Source of the DNA: CAYQSU01 sp964420325
GTDB lineage: Bacteria > Pseudomonadota > Alphaproteobacteria > Rhodospirillales > Defluviicoccaceae
Direction of reading: 5' to 3'
Length of the DNA: 54,756 nt
NCBI GenBank assembly: GCA_964420325.1
Contig: CAYQSU010000015.1
Location: forward strand, 1-54,756
Below are positions 30,379 to 38,519 of this stretch, one piece after another. The position numbers and the translations under genes are program-made. The notes under the pieces were generated by a model. It was given only the letters and a program-made list of their open reading frames with translations, was not told the origin of the DNA and ran no database searches. Numbering within the stretch: position 1 is the stretch's first letter; every line of letters starts with the position of its first letter.

Positions 30379-31152
30379 ATGGCGGCCGGCAGGCCCAGGC
30401 TGGCGGTCTGGAAGTTCGCGTCGTGCGACGGTTGTCAGTTGAGCCTGCTCGACTGCGAGGATGAGCTGCTCGAGGTGGCCGGCGCCGTCGAGATCGCGTA
30501 TTTCCTCGAAGCGAGCCGGGCGACCGGCAAGGGGCCGTACGACCTCTCTCTGGTCGAGGGCTCGATCGCCACCTCGGACGATGTCGCCCGCATCCGGAGG
30601 ATCAGGCGGCAGTCGCGAACGCTGGTCACCATCGGCGCCTGCGCGACGGCCGGCGGCATCCAGGCCTTGCGCAACTTCTCCCGGTTTGCCGACGTCGTCG
30701 CCGCGGTCTATCCGCATCCGGAGTATATCGATGCGCTCGCCCAGTCGACGCCCGTCCAGGACCACGTCAAGGTCGACTTCGAGCTGAGGGGCTGTCCGGT
30801 CAACGGACGCCAGCTCCTGGAGGTCTGCGGCGCCTTCCTGGTCGGGCGCCGGCCGAACGTCCCGAACCACAGCGAATGCATCGAGTGCAAGCGCCACGGC
30901 ACCGTCTGCCTGATGGTGGCCCAGGGCGTTCCCTGTCTCGGCCCGGTGACCCAGGCCGGCTGCGGCAATCTCTGTCCCGAGCGGGGACGGGGATGCTTCG
31001 GCTGCTTCGGTCCGATGGAGACCCCGAACCCGGCGAGCCTGGTCGATTGGCTGGTCGGCGGTGGCACGGACCGCCGGGCCGTCCGCGATCTGTTCCGGAC
31101 GTTCAACGCCTGGGCACCGGGATTCCGCGAGGCCGGCGACGGCGATGGGTGA
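30379..31152 (+). CDS. hydD: Group 3b [NiFe] hydrogenase delta (small) subunit
   Basis: This 257-residue small subunit carries the iron-sulfur relay next to the NiFe site. The proximal cluster ligands are in FASCDGCQLSLLDCE, TIGACATAGG and RGCPVNG. Further Cys-rich segments (SECIECKRHGTVC, CLGPVTQAGCGNLCP, GCFGCFGPMETPN) supply the medial and distal clusters. There is no twin-arginine signal peptide, so the enzyme is cytoplasmic, as expected for group 3. It overlaps hydA by 8 bases. Confidence 0.94.
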   Translation: MAAGRPRLAVWKFASCDGCQLSLLDCEDELLEVAGAVEIAYFLEASRATGKGPYDLSLVEGSIATSDDVARIRRIRRQSRTLVTIGACATAGGIQALRNFSRFADVVAAVYPHPEYIDALAQSTPVQDHVKVDFELRGCPVNGRQLLEVCGAFLVGRRPNVPNHSECIECKRHGTVCLMVAQGVPCLGPVTQAGCGNLCPERGRGCFGCFGPMETPNPASLVDWLVGGGTDRRAVRDLFRTFNAWAPGFREAGDGDG

Positions 31153-32440
31153 GACGGCGCGAACGATCCGGGTCGGCGCGCTCGCCCGCGTCGAAGGGGA
31201 GGGGGCCTTCCACGTGCGGATCCGGAACGGCAGAGTGATCGAGTCCCGGTTCCGCATCTTCGAACCGCCGCGGTTCTTCGAGGCCCTGCTGAAGGGGCGC
31301 ATGTTCTCGGAGGCGCCGGAGATCACCAGCCGGATCTGCGGCATCTGCCCGGTCGCCTACATCATGAGCGCGTGCCAGGCCATGGAGGACGCCCTCGGGC
31401 TCAGGATCAGCCCGGCGATCCGCGATCTCAGGCGCCTTGCCTATTGCGGCGAGTGGATCCAGAGCCATGTCCTCCACGCGACCATGCTGCACGCGCCCGA
31501 TTTCCTCGGCATGGCCGACTTCTTCGCGTTCGCGCGGCGCCATCCCGAGATCGCCGTCAAGGCCCTCAGGCTGAAGAAGGTCGGCAACGACATTCTGGAG
31601 GCGATCGGCGGTCGTGCCGTCCATCCGGTCAACCTCCGCGTGGGCGGCTTCTACCGGGCGCCGTCTGCGCCTTCGATCCGGGCCCTCGGCGAACGCCTGG
31701 AGTGGGGAGCCGATGCCGCTGTCGAGCTCGCGCGGTTCTTCGCCTCGTTCGATTTCCCCGACCATGCCGGCGACTACCTGTTCGTGTCCCTGCAGGATCC
31801 AGAAGCGTACGCCGTCGATGCTGGCCAAGTGGTCTCGGACCGCGGCCTCGCCATCGAGGTGCGCGATTTCCTCGGTCACTTCGAGGAGGAGCACGTCCGT
31901 CACTCGACCGCGCTTCATGGCAGGACGGCGACGGGGGAGACCTATCTCGTCGGACCGCTCGCCCGCTACGCCAACAACTTCGAGCGCTTGTCAGCGCGCG
32001 CCCGCGCGCTGGCGGCCGAGATCGGGCTCGGACCCGTCTGTCGCAACCCGTTCAAGAGCATCCTCGTGCGCATGGTCGAGGTCGTGCACGCCCTGGACGA
32101 GGCCCACCGGCTCGCTCTTGCGTACGAGGAGCCGGAGCGGTCCTGGCTGGAAGCGAGCCTGCGAGCGGGCGAAGGTCACGGCGCCACGGAGGCGCCGCGC
32201 GGGCTCCTCTATCACCGCTACCGCGTGGATGAGGAGGGCCGGATCGTTCAGGCGACGATCATCCCGCCGACGTCGCAGAACCAGAGGCAGATCGAGGCCG
32301 ATCTCAGGGGTGTGGTCGAGCGGAGCCTGGACCTTGCGGACGAGGACCTCCAGTGGCGCTGCGAGCAGACCATCCGCAACCACGACCCGTGCATCTCCTG
32401 CGCCACCCACTTCCTCGACCTCAGGATCGAGCGCGCCTGA
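31145..32440 (+). CDS. hydA: Group 3b [NiFe] hydrogenase alpha (large, catalytic) subunit
   Basis: This 431-residue subunit houses the NiFe(CN)2CO active site. The four Cys ligands are Cys65/Cys68 in RICGICPVAY and Cys416/Cys419 in DPCISCATH. His422 is followed by a nine-residue tail (FLDLRIERA), the usual target of a maturation endopeptidase that cuts after this His, but no such protease gene is seen nearby. The sequence and the HydBGDA operon identify a bidirectional NAD(P)-linked group 3b enzyme (sulfhydrogenase type) that can evolve H2 from NADPH. Its maturation genes begin at 44506. Confidence 0.94.
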   Translation: MGETARTIRVGALARVEGEGAFHVRIRNGRVIESRFRIFEPPRFFEALLKGRMFSEAPEITSRICGICPVAYIMSACQAMEDALGLRISPAIRDLRRLAYCGEWIQSHVLHATMLHAPDFLGMADFFAFARRHPEIAVKALRLKKVGNDILEAIGGRAVHPVNLRVGGFYRAPSAPSIRALGERLEWGADAAVELARFFASFDFPDHAGDYLFVSLQDPEAYAVDAGQVVSDRGLAIEVRDFLGHFEEEHVRHSTALHGRTATGETYLVGPLARYANNFERLSARARALAAEIGLGPVCRNPFKSILVRMVEVVHALDEAHRLALAYEEPERSWLEASLRAGEGHGATEAPRGLLYHRYRVDEEGRIVQATIIPPTSQNQRQIEADLRGVVERSLDLADEDLQWRCEQTIRNHDPCISCATHFLDLRIERA

Positions 32441-32480
32441 GACCGGCCGGCGCGTTGACGCCAGCGAAGCGTTCGACCCG

Positions 32481-33947
32481 CTATTGGTAGTCGTGAGCGA
32501 CGATCTCCTCGGCGCGGCGGCAGAGCTCGCGACCGTAGTCGGTCCAGATGCCCTGACCCCAGTAGCGGTAGCAGCTGGTCTCGGCCGAGAGCAGGTGGAA
32601 GAGGGCCTTGCGGTAGCGGTCCTCGTCGGTCCTGGCCTTCTTCGCCAAGACCTTTTCGTTGAACATCGAGCTCGCTTTCTCCATCGGTGCGAGCACGTCC
32701 TCGTAGCCGCGCACCCAGGACAGGTTGTTGGTCCAGCTGCCGCCTTCCATGTGGAAGCGGTGATCCTCCTTCTTGCACTCCTCGATCACCTTGGCGAGCT
32801 TGTCCGGTCCGTCGCCGGGCTTCATCTTGTCCCAGATCCTCTTCTGGAACAGCGGCTGCAGCACCGGGAGATCGCTGTCCTTGATGCCGAGGCCGGCGAG
32901 GTGCTCGAGGTACTCGGTGACGTTCATCAACGGCGTTTCAGAGCCCGAGCAATCGCGCACCACCTGCATGAACATGCCAGGGAACTCGTTCATCATCACC
33001 CCGCCGTTCTCGCCGTCGGCGATCTGGGTGACCAGGGGCGGCACGCTCCTGCCGGCGAGTTCCCAGCGGCTCAGACCCTTCGCCTCGTAGTACGGCTGCA
33101 TCTGGGCGACGAGCTTGGTGTCGGAGCCCTGGGTCTTGACGATGGCGACGATCTCCGCGGTCTTGCCTTCCGAGTTCCTGCACACGAGGCGGTGGGGCAG
33201 GTGCTTCTTCTCGGGTCCCCAGCCGTTCTCCGGCCGCTCGACCGTGTGCTCTTGCACCAAGACCCAGGTGAAGCCGCAATCCCTCAACGTCTTGACGAAC
33301 TCGTAGGCGACGTCGGGATGGTTGGGCAGCGCCATCTCCGATGGCGAGAAGCCGCGCATCCGGGCCATCGCCTCGAGGCCGAAGATGGCGGCGAAGTGAT
33401 GTTGGAACGCCTTGGCGTGGAGGCGGAAGTCCTGCACCGGCGTCGACGGTGCCACGGCGTGGCCCCACGGGCATCCCAGCCATTCCACCCCGTGCCGGAA
33501 CGCCGGATCGCAGGTGACGCGCTTCAGCGCCTCGATCACGTCGTGCTGACCCATCTGGCGCAGGCCGTGAAGGAGCGTGCCGGAATACTCGAGCATCACC
33601 CGCGGCTGCTTGCCTTCCCCGATGAGCTGCGGCACGAACTCGCCCATGCGCTTGTAGCACCAAGCGAAAACCGGCGCGTTGTGGTTGTCGCCGATGTCCT
33701 GGTGATCCCACATGTACTTGAGATTGCTGATCACCTCGGCGGAGTGCAGATCCCCGCCGCCGGCCGGGATCAACGGCTGGTGCATGTGCAGGGCGATCGC
33801 GCATGCGGACTTGATGCGGCCGAAATCGATCCCTCCCTCCGACCGGAAAACCTCCTTTGTTGCTGCCGTCTTGATCACCTTGTCGAGGGTTGCCTCCGAG
33901 CCGGCGATGTTGGGGACTCCGTCGATGTATTCTGGCAGTGGCGTCAT
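32481..33947 (-). CDS. GH57 family alpha-glucan enzyme, copy A
   Basis: This 488-residue glycoside hydrolase family 57 protein shows the family's first motif as ALHMHQPL (about residues 53-60). The probable nucleophile Glu is in FSPSEMALPNH, and the second catalytic Asp is in IADGENGGVMMNE. GH57 members are retaining alpha-amylases, glucanotransferases or branching enzymes; which applies here cannot be read from the sequence. The start at 33947 has AAGAGGAA upstream. It converges on hydA with a 40-base gap and lies in the glycogen block. It differs from copy B at 35478 except at the motifs and the C-terminal AETSC-x2-YWG segment. Confidence 0.85.
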   Translation of the reverse strand: MTPLPEYIDGVPNIAGSEATLDKVIKTAATKEVFRSEGGIDFGRIKSACAIALHMHQPLIPAGGGDLHSAEVISNLKYMWDHQDIGDNHNAPVFAWCYKRMGEFVPQLIGEGKQPRVMLEYSGTLLHGLRQMGQHDVIEALKRVTCDPAFRHGVEWLGCPWGHAVAPSTPVQDFRLHAKAFQHHFAAIFGLEAMARMRGFSPSEMALPNHPDVAYEFVKTLRDCGFTWVLVQEHTVERPENGWGPEKKHLPHRLVCRNSEGKTAEIVAIVKTQGSDTKLVAQMQPYYEAKGLSRWELAGRSVPPLVTQIADGENGGVMMNEFPGMFMQVVRDCSGSETPLMNVTEYLEHLAGLGIKDSDLPVLQPLFQKRIWDKMKPGDGPDKLAKVIEECKKEDHRFHMEGGSWTNNLSWVRGYEDVLAPMEKASSMFNEKVLAKKARTDEDRYRKALFHLLSAETSCYRYWGQGIWTDYGRELCRRAEEIVAHDYQ

Positions 33948-34162
33948 CAGCGAGCGTTCCTCTTGATGAGATCCGGGAGCCCTGGCTCGACCGAAGGAGC
34001 CAAGAGGGGGGCGGCGTGCACGGTCATGGACGTGATGCCGCCGCCGCGGTGAGCGGTCATTGAAGCAAGGTCTTCATCGCCGTTCAAGGCGATTGCGGAG
34101 GGTCGATGTTCAATTGGCCGCCCCTCGGGGCACGGGCGCCGACGGAGGCCGCGGGGCGGCGC

Positions 34163-35284
34163 TCACACCGTGATGTTCATGGCCGAGAACAGCCGGGCCG
34201 CGGGCGTCGCGCCGACCAAGTTGGGGCGCTGGCCGAGAGAGCCGTTGAGCTTGAACTGTCCGAACAGGAGGGCGTACTGGCGCTGCATCTGCCGGGCGTG
34301 ATTCATGCCGACGATCAGGAGCTCTTGCCGGCGGTCCGCCTGATCGACCAATGCCGACACCTTTTTCTCCTGTTCGGCAAGAAGTGCGTTCGTCTTGTTG
34401 TCATGGATCTTCATCTCGGCCTCGGTCTGGCCGACGTAGAAGCCGATCGTCGTCACGACGCCTTCGTAGCGGTTGCGCTCGGCGCCGACCCTGGCAACGG
34501 CCGCCTTGAGATCGACGCGCGCTCGGTCGCGACCGGCCGCCGTCTCGATGCCGTCATAGAGCCAGGGATCGAGGACCCCGAGTCCCCGGGGATTGAGCGT
34601 GCCGCTGAAGGTTTGGGCTCCGGCGGTCGACGGTGCCACCGTGAAGGTGATGCTGCTGCCGTCGAGGGCGTCGAGGCGGAGGCCGCCGTCCACGGCGCCG
34701 CGGTCGTCCGACGGCTGGTCGGGAGAGGAGTCGTACCGCTGCAGCACCTGACCGGTGTCGTCGACCTGCCAGAGCTTGCCTTCCGTGTCGCTGATCGAAT
34801 AGCCGAGGCCGACGAACGCCCCCTTGATCGTCCGCGTGTCGCCGACCGGCGTGGTCCTGAACGAGAGCTCCCGGTTGGCCTCTGCCTTGCCGAGGAGGTT
34901 CGTGCCGGCGATGGTGGTCTCGGCGAGCGACCGGACGGTGCGGGTGTAGCGACTGAAGGATGACCGGTAGGACGGCGCGTACTCGGCGATCCGGGGGTCC
35001 GCATCGGCCTTCTCGAGCACGGCCAAGGCGCTCCGCAACGCACGCTCGATGCCGTCGAGGCGGGCGACGGTGTCCTGGAGGGTGTCTCCGACGCCTGCGA
35101 GCTCGGTCCGCAGCGCCGCCCATTTGCCGACGTTGCGCTCAAGCGCGGCAAGCTTCGACTGATAGCTCGTTCCGAGAGCCTTGATCTGCTGGGTCATCTG
35201 CTCCTTGTAGCGCATCTCCATGCGCACGGTCAGCAAGGCGCTGGCCATGTCCTTGGGCGACGGGGCGGAAAGAACCGTGGTCAT
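34163..35284 (-). CDS. Unrecognised helical protein with flagellin-like layout
   Basis: I do not recognise this 373-residue protein. It has no signal peptide or membrane segment. The N-terminal 130 or so residues are long amphipathic helices. A Gly/Thr/Asp-rich beta-type middle (about 135-245) includes AGTNLLG and LDGSSITFTV, and a second long helical region (about 255-350) ends near the C-terminus NITV. Helix-beta-helix with an N-L-L-x-G turn is how flagellins and hook-associated proteins are built, but the sequence is too distant to assign. It lies between two GH57 genes, with no flagellar gene in the window. It could be a secreted filament, a phage-like structural protein, or a granule-associated coiled coil. 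Confidence 0.65.
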   Translation of the reverse strand: MTTVLSAPSPKDMASALLTVRMEMRYKEQMTQQIKALGTSYQSKLAALERNVGKWAALRTELAGVGDTLQDTVARLDGIERALRSALAVLEKADADPRIAEYAPSYRSSFSRYTRTVRSLAETTIAGTNLLGKAEANRELSFRTTPVGDTRTIKGAFVGLGYSISDTEGKLWQVDDTGQVLQRYDSSPDQPSDDRGAVDGGLRLDALDGSSITFTVAPSTAGAQTFSGTLNPRGLGVLDPWLYDGIETAAGRDRARVDLKAAVARVGAERNRYEGVVTTIGFYVGQTEAEMKIHDNKTNALLAEQEKKVSALVDQADRRQELLIVGMNHARQMQRQYALLFGQFKLNGSLGQRPNLVGATPAARLFSAMNITV

Positions 35285-35477
35285 GATGCGCGCTGGCGAG
35301 TGTTCCGGAGCGGTCTCGGAGAGCGGACCCGTTCCATTATCTATCCAAGACAGGTTGACCGAGTGCTAACGCCTCCGCCACCGGCACGGGGAATCAGCTG
35401 TTGCCCAGGCCTTGCTCAGGCGGTAAGGCTCCTGCGGCCAAGGTGCCGCCGAGGATCCAGAGAAGGGACGAGGTCCG

Positions 35478-36686
35478 ATGAGGGACATCTATCACGCGCT
35501 GGTGCTCAACATGCATCAGCCGCCCAGCAACCTGGACGCGCTGCTCGACGCCAACGAGTGGGAGGCGAAGGAGATCCTGTTCGCTTACGACCGCATGCCG
35601 CGGGCGCTGTGGCCCTTCGAGGATATCGCCAGGGTTCATCTTTCGTTCTCCGGCACCTTGCTGGAGACGCTCTCGAACCCCGACTTCCAGCGCCGCGCGT
35701 TCGGCATCGTCGACTGCGGCTCGTTGCTATGGACGCTGCAGAACCAGAGGATCTTCGAGATCCTCGGCACCGGCTACTACCACCCGGTGCTGGCGCTGAT
35801 CCCGGAAGCGGACTGGGACGATCACCTCGAGCGGTGGCAGATGATCGCGAGACACCTGTTCTGGCGGTCCCATATTCCCGGCTTCTGGCCCCCGGAGATG
35901 GGCTTCTGCATGGAGCTCATCCCGCACCTGAAGAGACGCGGCTATCGCTACGTGCTGGTCGACAGCGAGTACGTCGATGCGGTCGACCCGATGTCGTGGC
36001 AGGAGCTGCGCTACCGTCCCCACGTTGCCGAGCACAACGGCGAGGAGATCGTCATCGTCGTCCGCGACCGCGATCTTTCCAACGCCCAGCTCGCCGGCAT
36101 GGACTACGGCTGGTTCAATCATGAGCTTCATGAGCGGACGAAATGGTGCGACTTCCCGCCGCTGGTCACCACCGCGACCGACGGCGACAACGGCGGCTGG
36201 TTCCGCAACGTCAACCCCAACGCCAACTTCTGGTCCTATTTCTACCGCGAGGCGATGGAGCACATCCGCAGCGGATGGTCGGCGATGCGGCCGATCTTCA
36301 TCACCGAGTACCTCGACCGGTTCGGCCCTGGCGGTCGGGTCACCGTGCGGCGCGGCGCCTGGAACACGGACGAGCATCACGGATGGGACTTCCACCAGTG
36401 GCAGGGCTCGCAGGCGCAAAGGGACGCGATGGCCCGGGTTCGCGACGCGAGCCGCCAGTTCCGCGAGGCGCTGGGCACGGCCTTGGCGGCCGGCATCCGC
36501 GACCAGGGGATCTGGCGCGATCTCGACGAGTCCCGCTGGCGGCTCTTGAGGGCCGAGACCAGCTGCAACTTCTACTGGGGCGAAGCCTGGGTCCACAGGT
36601 CGCACGAGGACCTGGACGCGATGTGGGTGTCATTGAACCGGGCCAAGTCGGCGCTGCCGCCGGCGCCGCCCGCCGCCGGGGCCTGA
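35478..36686 (+). CDS. GH57 family alpha-glucan enzyme, copy B
   Basis: This 402-residue GH57 protein has motif I LNMHQPP at residues 10-16, the probable nucleophile Glu in IPGFWPPEMGF and the second catalytic Asp in ATDGDNGGWFRN. The C-terminal LLRAETSCNFYWGEAW resembles copy A. The gene begins with ATG at 35478, eight bases after an AGGAGG-like purine stretch. It is divergent from the flagellin-like gene and converges on glgA. The position suggests a role in glycogen processing; the exact reaction (amylase, transferase or branching) is not determinable here. Confidence 0.85.
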   Translation: MRDIYHALVLNMHQPPSNLDALLDANEWEAKEILFAYDRMPRALWPFEDIARVHLSFSGTLLETLSNPDFQRRAFGIVDCGSLLWTLQNQRIFEILGTGYYHPVLALIPEADWDDHLERWQMIARHLFWRSHIPGFWPPEMGFCMELIPHLKRRGYRYVLVDSEYVDAVDPMSWQELRYRPHVAEHNGEEIVIVVRDRDLSNAQLAGMDYGWFNHELHERTKWCDFPPLVTTATDGDNGGWFRNVNPNANFWSYFYREAMEHIRSGWSAMRPIFITEYLDRFGPGGRVTVRRGAWNTDEHHGWDFHQWQGSQAQRDAMARVRDASRQFREALGTALAAGIRDQGIWRDLDESRWRLLRAETSCNFYWGEAWVHRSHEDLDAMWVSLNRAKSALPPAPPAAGA

Positions 36687-36688
36687 AC

Positions 36689-36706
36689 GGCGTCCTCAGG
36701 ACGCGC
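36689..36706. terminator. Small hairpin between convergent GH57-B and glgA
   Basis: GCGTCCT (36690-36696) and AGGACGC (36698-36704) are complementary, three bases after the GH57 stop. No U-run follows, so it is only a weak terminator candidate. Confidence 0.35.
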
Positions 36707-36757
36707 CGGCTGCCGACCGCGCCGGTGCCCGTCCGGGTGCCCGCGGATCATCGATCA

Positions 36758-38230
36758 TCACCTGGGAAGGATGTGCTTGTAGACGCCGAGGTAGTGCTCC
36801 CCGGAGGTGGCCCAGGAGAAGTCCATGGCCAGGCCGTTGGTGATCAGCCGCCGGAACTCCTTGGGATAGTCCCTCCAGAGACCGATGGCGCGGCTCAGCG
36901 CCGACTCGATCGCCGGGAAATCGGCGTCGTTGAAGGCATAGCCGTTGCGCACCTCCGGCGGCTTGTCTGAGTGGTCGCGGTCGTAGACGGTGTCGACGAG
37001 GCCGCCCACTGCGCGCACCACGGGGACGGCGCCGTAGCGCATGGCGATCATCTGGGCGAGGCCGCAGGGTTCGAACAGGCTTGGCACGACGATGATGTCG
37101 GCTCCGGCGTAGATCAGATGCGCAAGCTGCTCGTTGAAGCCGATCTCGAGATGGCAGTCCTGGTTCTCGTTCAGGTGGTTCTTGAGATGCCAGAAGTGGT
37201 TGTCGATGCCGGCATCGCCGGCCGCGCCCAGCAGCACGAACTGGGCGCCGCGCTCGAGGGCGTAGAACAGGGAATGCTGGATGAGGTGGACACCCTTCTG
37301 GGCGTCGAGCCGCCCGACATAGCCGACGAGCGGCTTGAACTCCTTGCGCAGCCAGAGACGGTCCCTCAGCGCTTCCTTGTTCGCGTACTTCGCGTCGACA
37401 TTCCAGACGTTGTAATGAGACGGAATGAAGCGGTCGGTCTCGGGATTCCAGACATCGTAATCGACGCCGTTGAGAATGCCGCTGAACTTGCCTTGATGGA
37501 TCGACAGCGTGTGGTTGAGACCGTATCCCTGGTCCGTATACATGGCTTCCCAGGCATGATGGGGCGAGACCGTCGTCACGTGGTTCGCATAGACGATGCC
37601 GCCCTTCATCAGGTTGATGGCGGTGCGGTTGAAATTGTCCAAGAGACGGTCCGGGTGAAAGTAGTACTCGGGTCGACCCAGCCCGGTCGCCCAAAGGACC
37701 GGCTCGCCGCAGATGCCTTGATGCTTGAAGTTGTGGATGGTGAAGCAGACCCGCTGGTTCGACATGCCGAGGTTCTGGTAGACCTCGAACTGCAGCACGG
37801 GCACGAGACCCGTCTGCCAGTCGTGGCAGTGCAGAATATCGGGACGTTTGTCGGACTTGAGAATGAACTCCATGGCCGCCTTGCAGAAGAAGGCGAAACG
37901 CATGGCGTCGTCGTGCTGGCCATAGAAACAGCCGCGATTGAAGAAGTTGTCCGCGGAATGCGGCTCGATGAAGAAGCACTTCCGGCCGTGAACGAAGCCG
38001 AACCAGACCGAGCAGGCGATCGCCGCGCCGTACCAAGGAACCCAGAGGTTCTCCCAGATCTTATGGAGGCCCCAAATTTCATCATACCACATGCAGTCGT
38101 ATTTCGGCAGGATGATCTCAACCGCGTTGCCGCGAACCTCGAGTTCGCGGCTGAGCCCGAAAACGACGTCCGCGAGCCCCCCGACCTTGGCGACGGGAGC
38201 CAGTTCCGACGAAATCATGATGATGAACAT
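36758..38230 (-). CDS. glgA: Glycogen synthase (GT5)
   Basis: GlgA elongates alpha-1,4-glucan from ADP-glucose. The 490-residue GT-B fold protein shows the substrate loop KVGGLADVV at the N-terminus, HCHDWQTGLVP, the phosphate-binding Arg and Lys in GYVGRLDAQKGVHL, and the C-terminal motif SLFEPCGLAQM with its catalytic Glu. No glgC (ADP-glucose pyrophosphorylase) is present in this window, so the donor must come from elsewhere. The gene has its own 289-base upstream gap with two hairpins belonging to glgP, so it is probably transcribed separately from glgP. Confidence 0.95.
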   Translation of the reverse strand: MFIIMISSELAPVAKVGGLADVVFGLSRELEVRGNAVEIILPKYDCMWYDEIWGLHKIWENLWVPWYGAAIACSVWFGFVHGRKCFFIEPHSADNFFNRGCFYGQHDDAMRFAFFCKAAMEFILKSDKRPDILHCHDWQTGLVPVLQFEVYQNLGMSNQRVCFTIHNFKHQGICGEPVLWATGLGRPEYYFHPDRLLDNFNRTAINLMKGGIVYANHVTTVSPHHAWEAMYTDQGYGLNHTLSIHQGKFSGILNGVDYDVWNPETDRFIPSHYNVWNVDAKYANKEALRDRLWLRKEFKPLVGYVGRLDAQKGVHLIQHSLFYALERGAQFVLLGAAGDAGIDNHFWHLKNHLNENQDCHLEIGFNEQLAHLIYAGADIIVVPSLFEPCGLAQMIAMRYGAVPVVRAVGGLVDTVYDRDHSDKPPEVRNGYAFNDADFPAIESALSRAIGLWRDYPKEFRRLITNGLAMDFSWATSGEHYLGVYKHILPR

Positions 38231-38367
38231 GACGGGCCTATGCTGGTCCTAACTGGGCTTCGACGCGCCGACGGAGCGGCGGGTCCATCGTCTCGCATTC
38301 CATGCAATCGTCATTGTGCGTTGCAGCAATCCTGCCGATGAACATGTACCGTCTTTTCGCGCCGAAA

Positions 38368-38400
38368 GAAAGGGGCGGCGTGCGTCGGCTCGCCCCTTTC
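38368..38400 (-). terminator. Strong hairpin downstream of glgP (distal)
   Basis: Perfect 10-bp arms GAAAGGGGCG (38368-38377) and CGCCCCTTTC (38391-38400) are separated by 13 bases. On the minus strand the hairpin is followed by a T-rich CTTTC stretch. It lies between glgP and glgA, both on the minus strand, and probably ends glgP transcripts. Confidence 0.6.
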
Positions 38401-38434
38401 TCAAAAGATCTCAAGGCGATTCTCGCATCGGAAG

Positions 38435-38462
38435 GGCCCCCTCGGAAGCGCCCGAAGGGGCC
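38435..38462 (-). terminator. Hairpin downstream of glgP (proximal)
   Basis: GGCCCC...TCGG pairs with CCGA...GGGGCC around a six-base loop, beginning about 58 bases after the glgP stop on the minus strand. Together with the hairpin at 38368 it separates glgP from glgA. Confidence 0.5.
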
Positions 38463-38519
38463 GCCCCATGCCGTCGGTAGGGGCGAGAGGGCGGCTTCCC
38501 CGGCGAGGCTCAGGCACCG

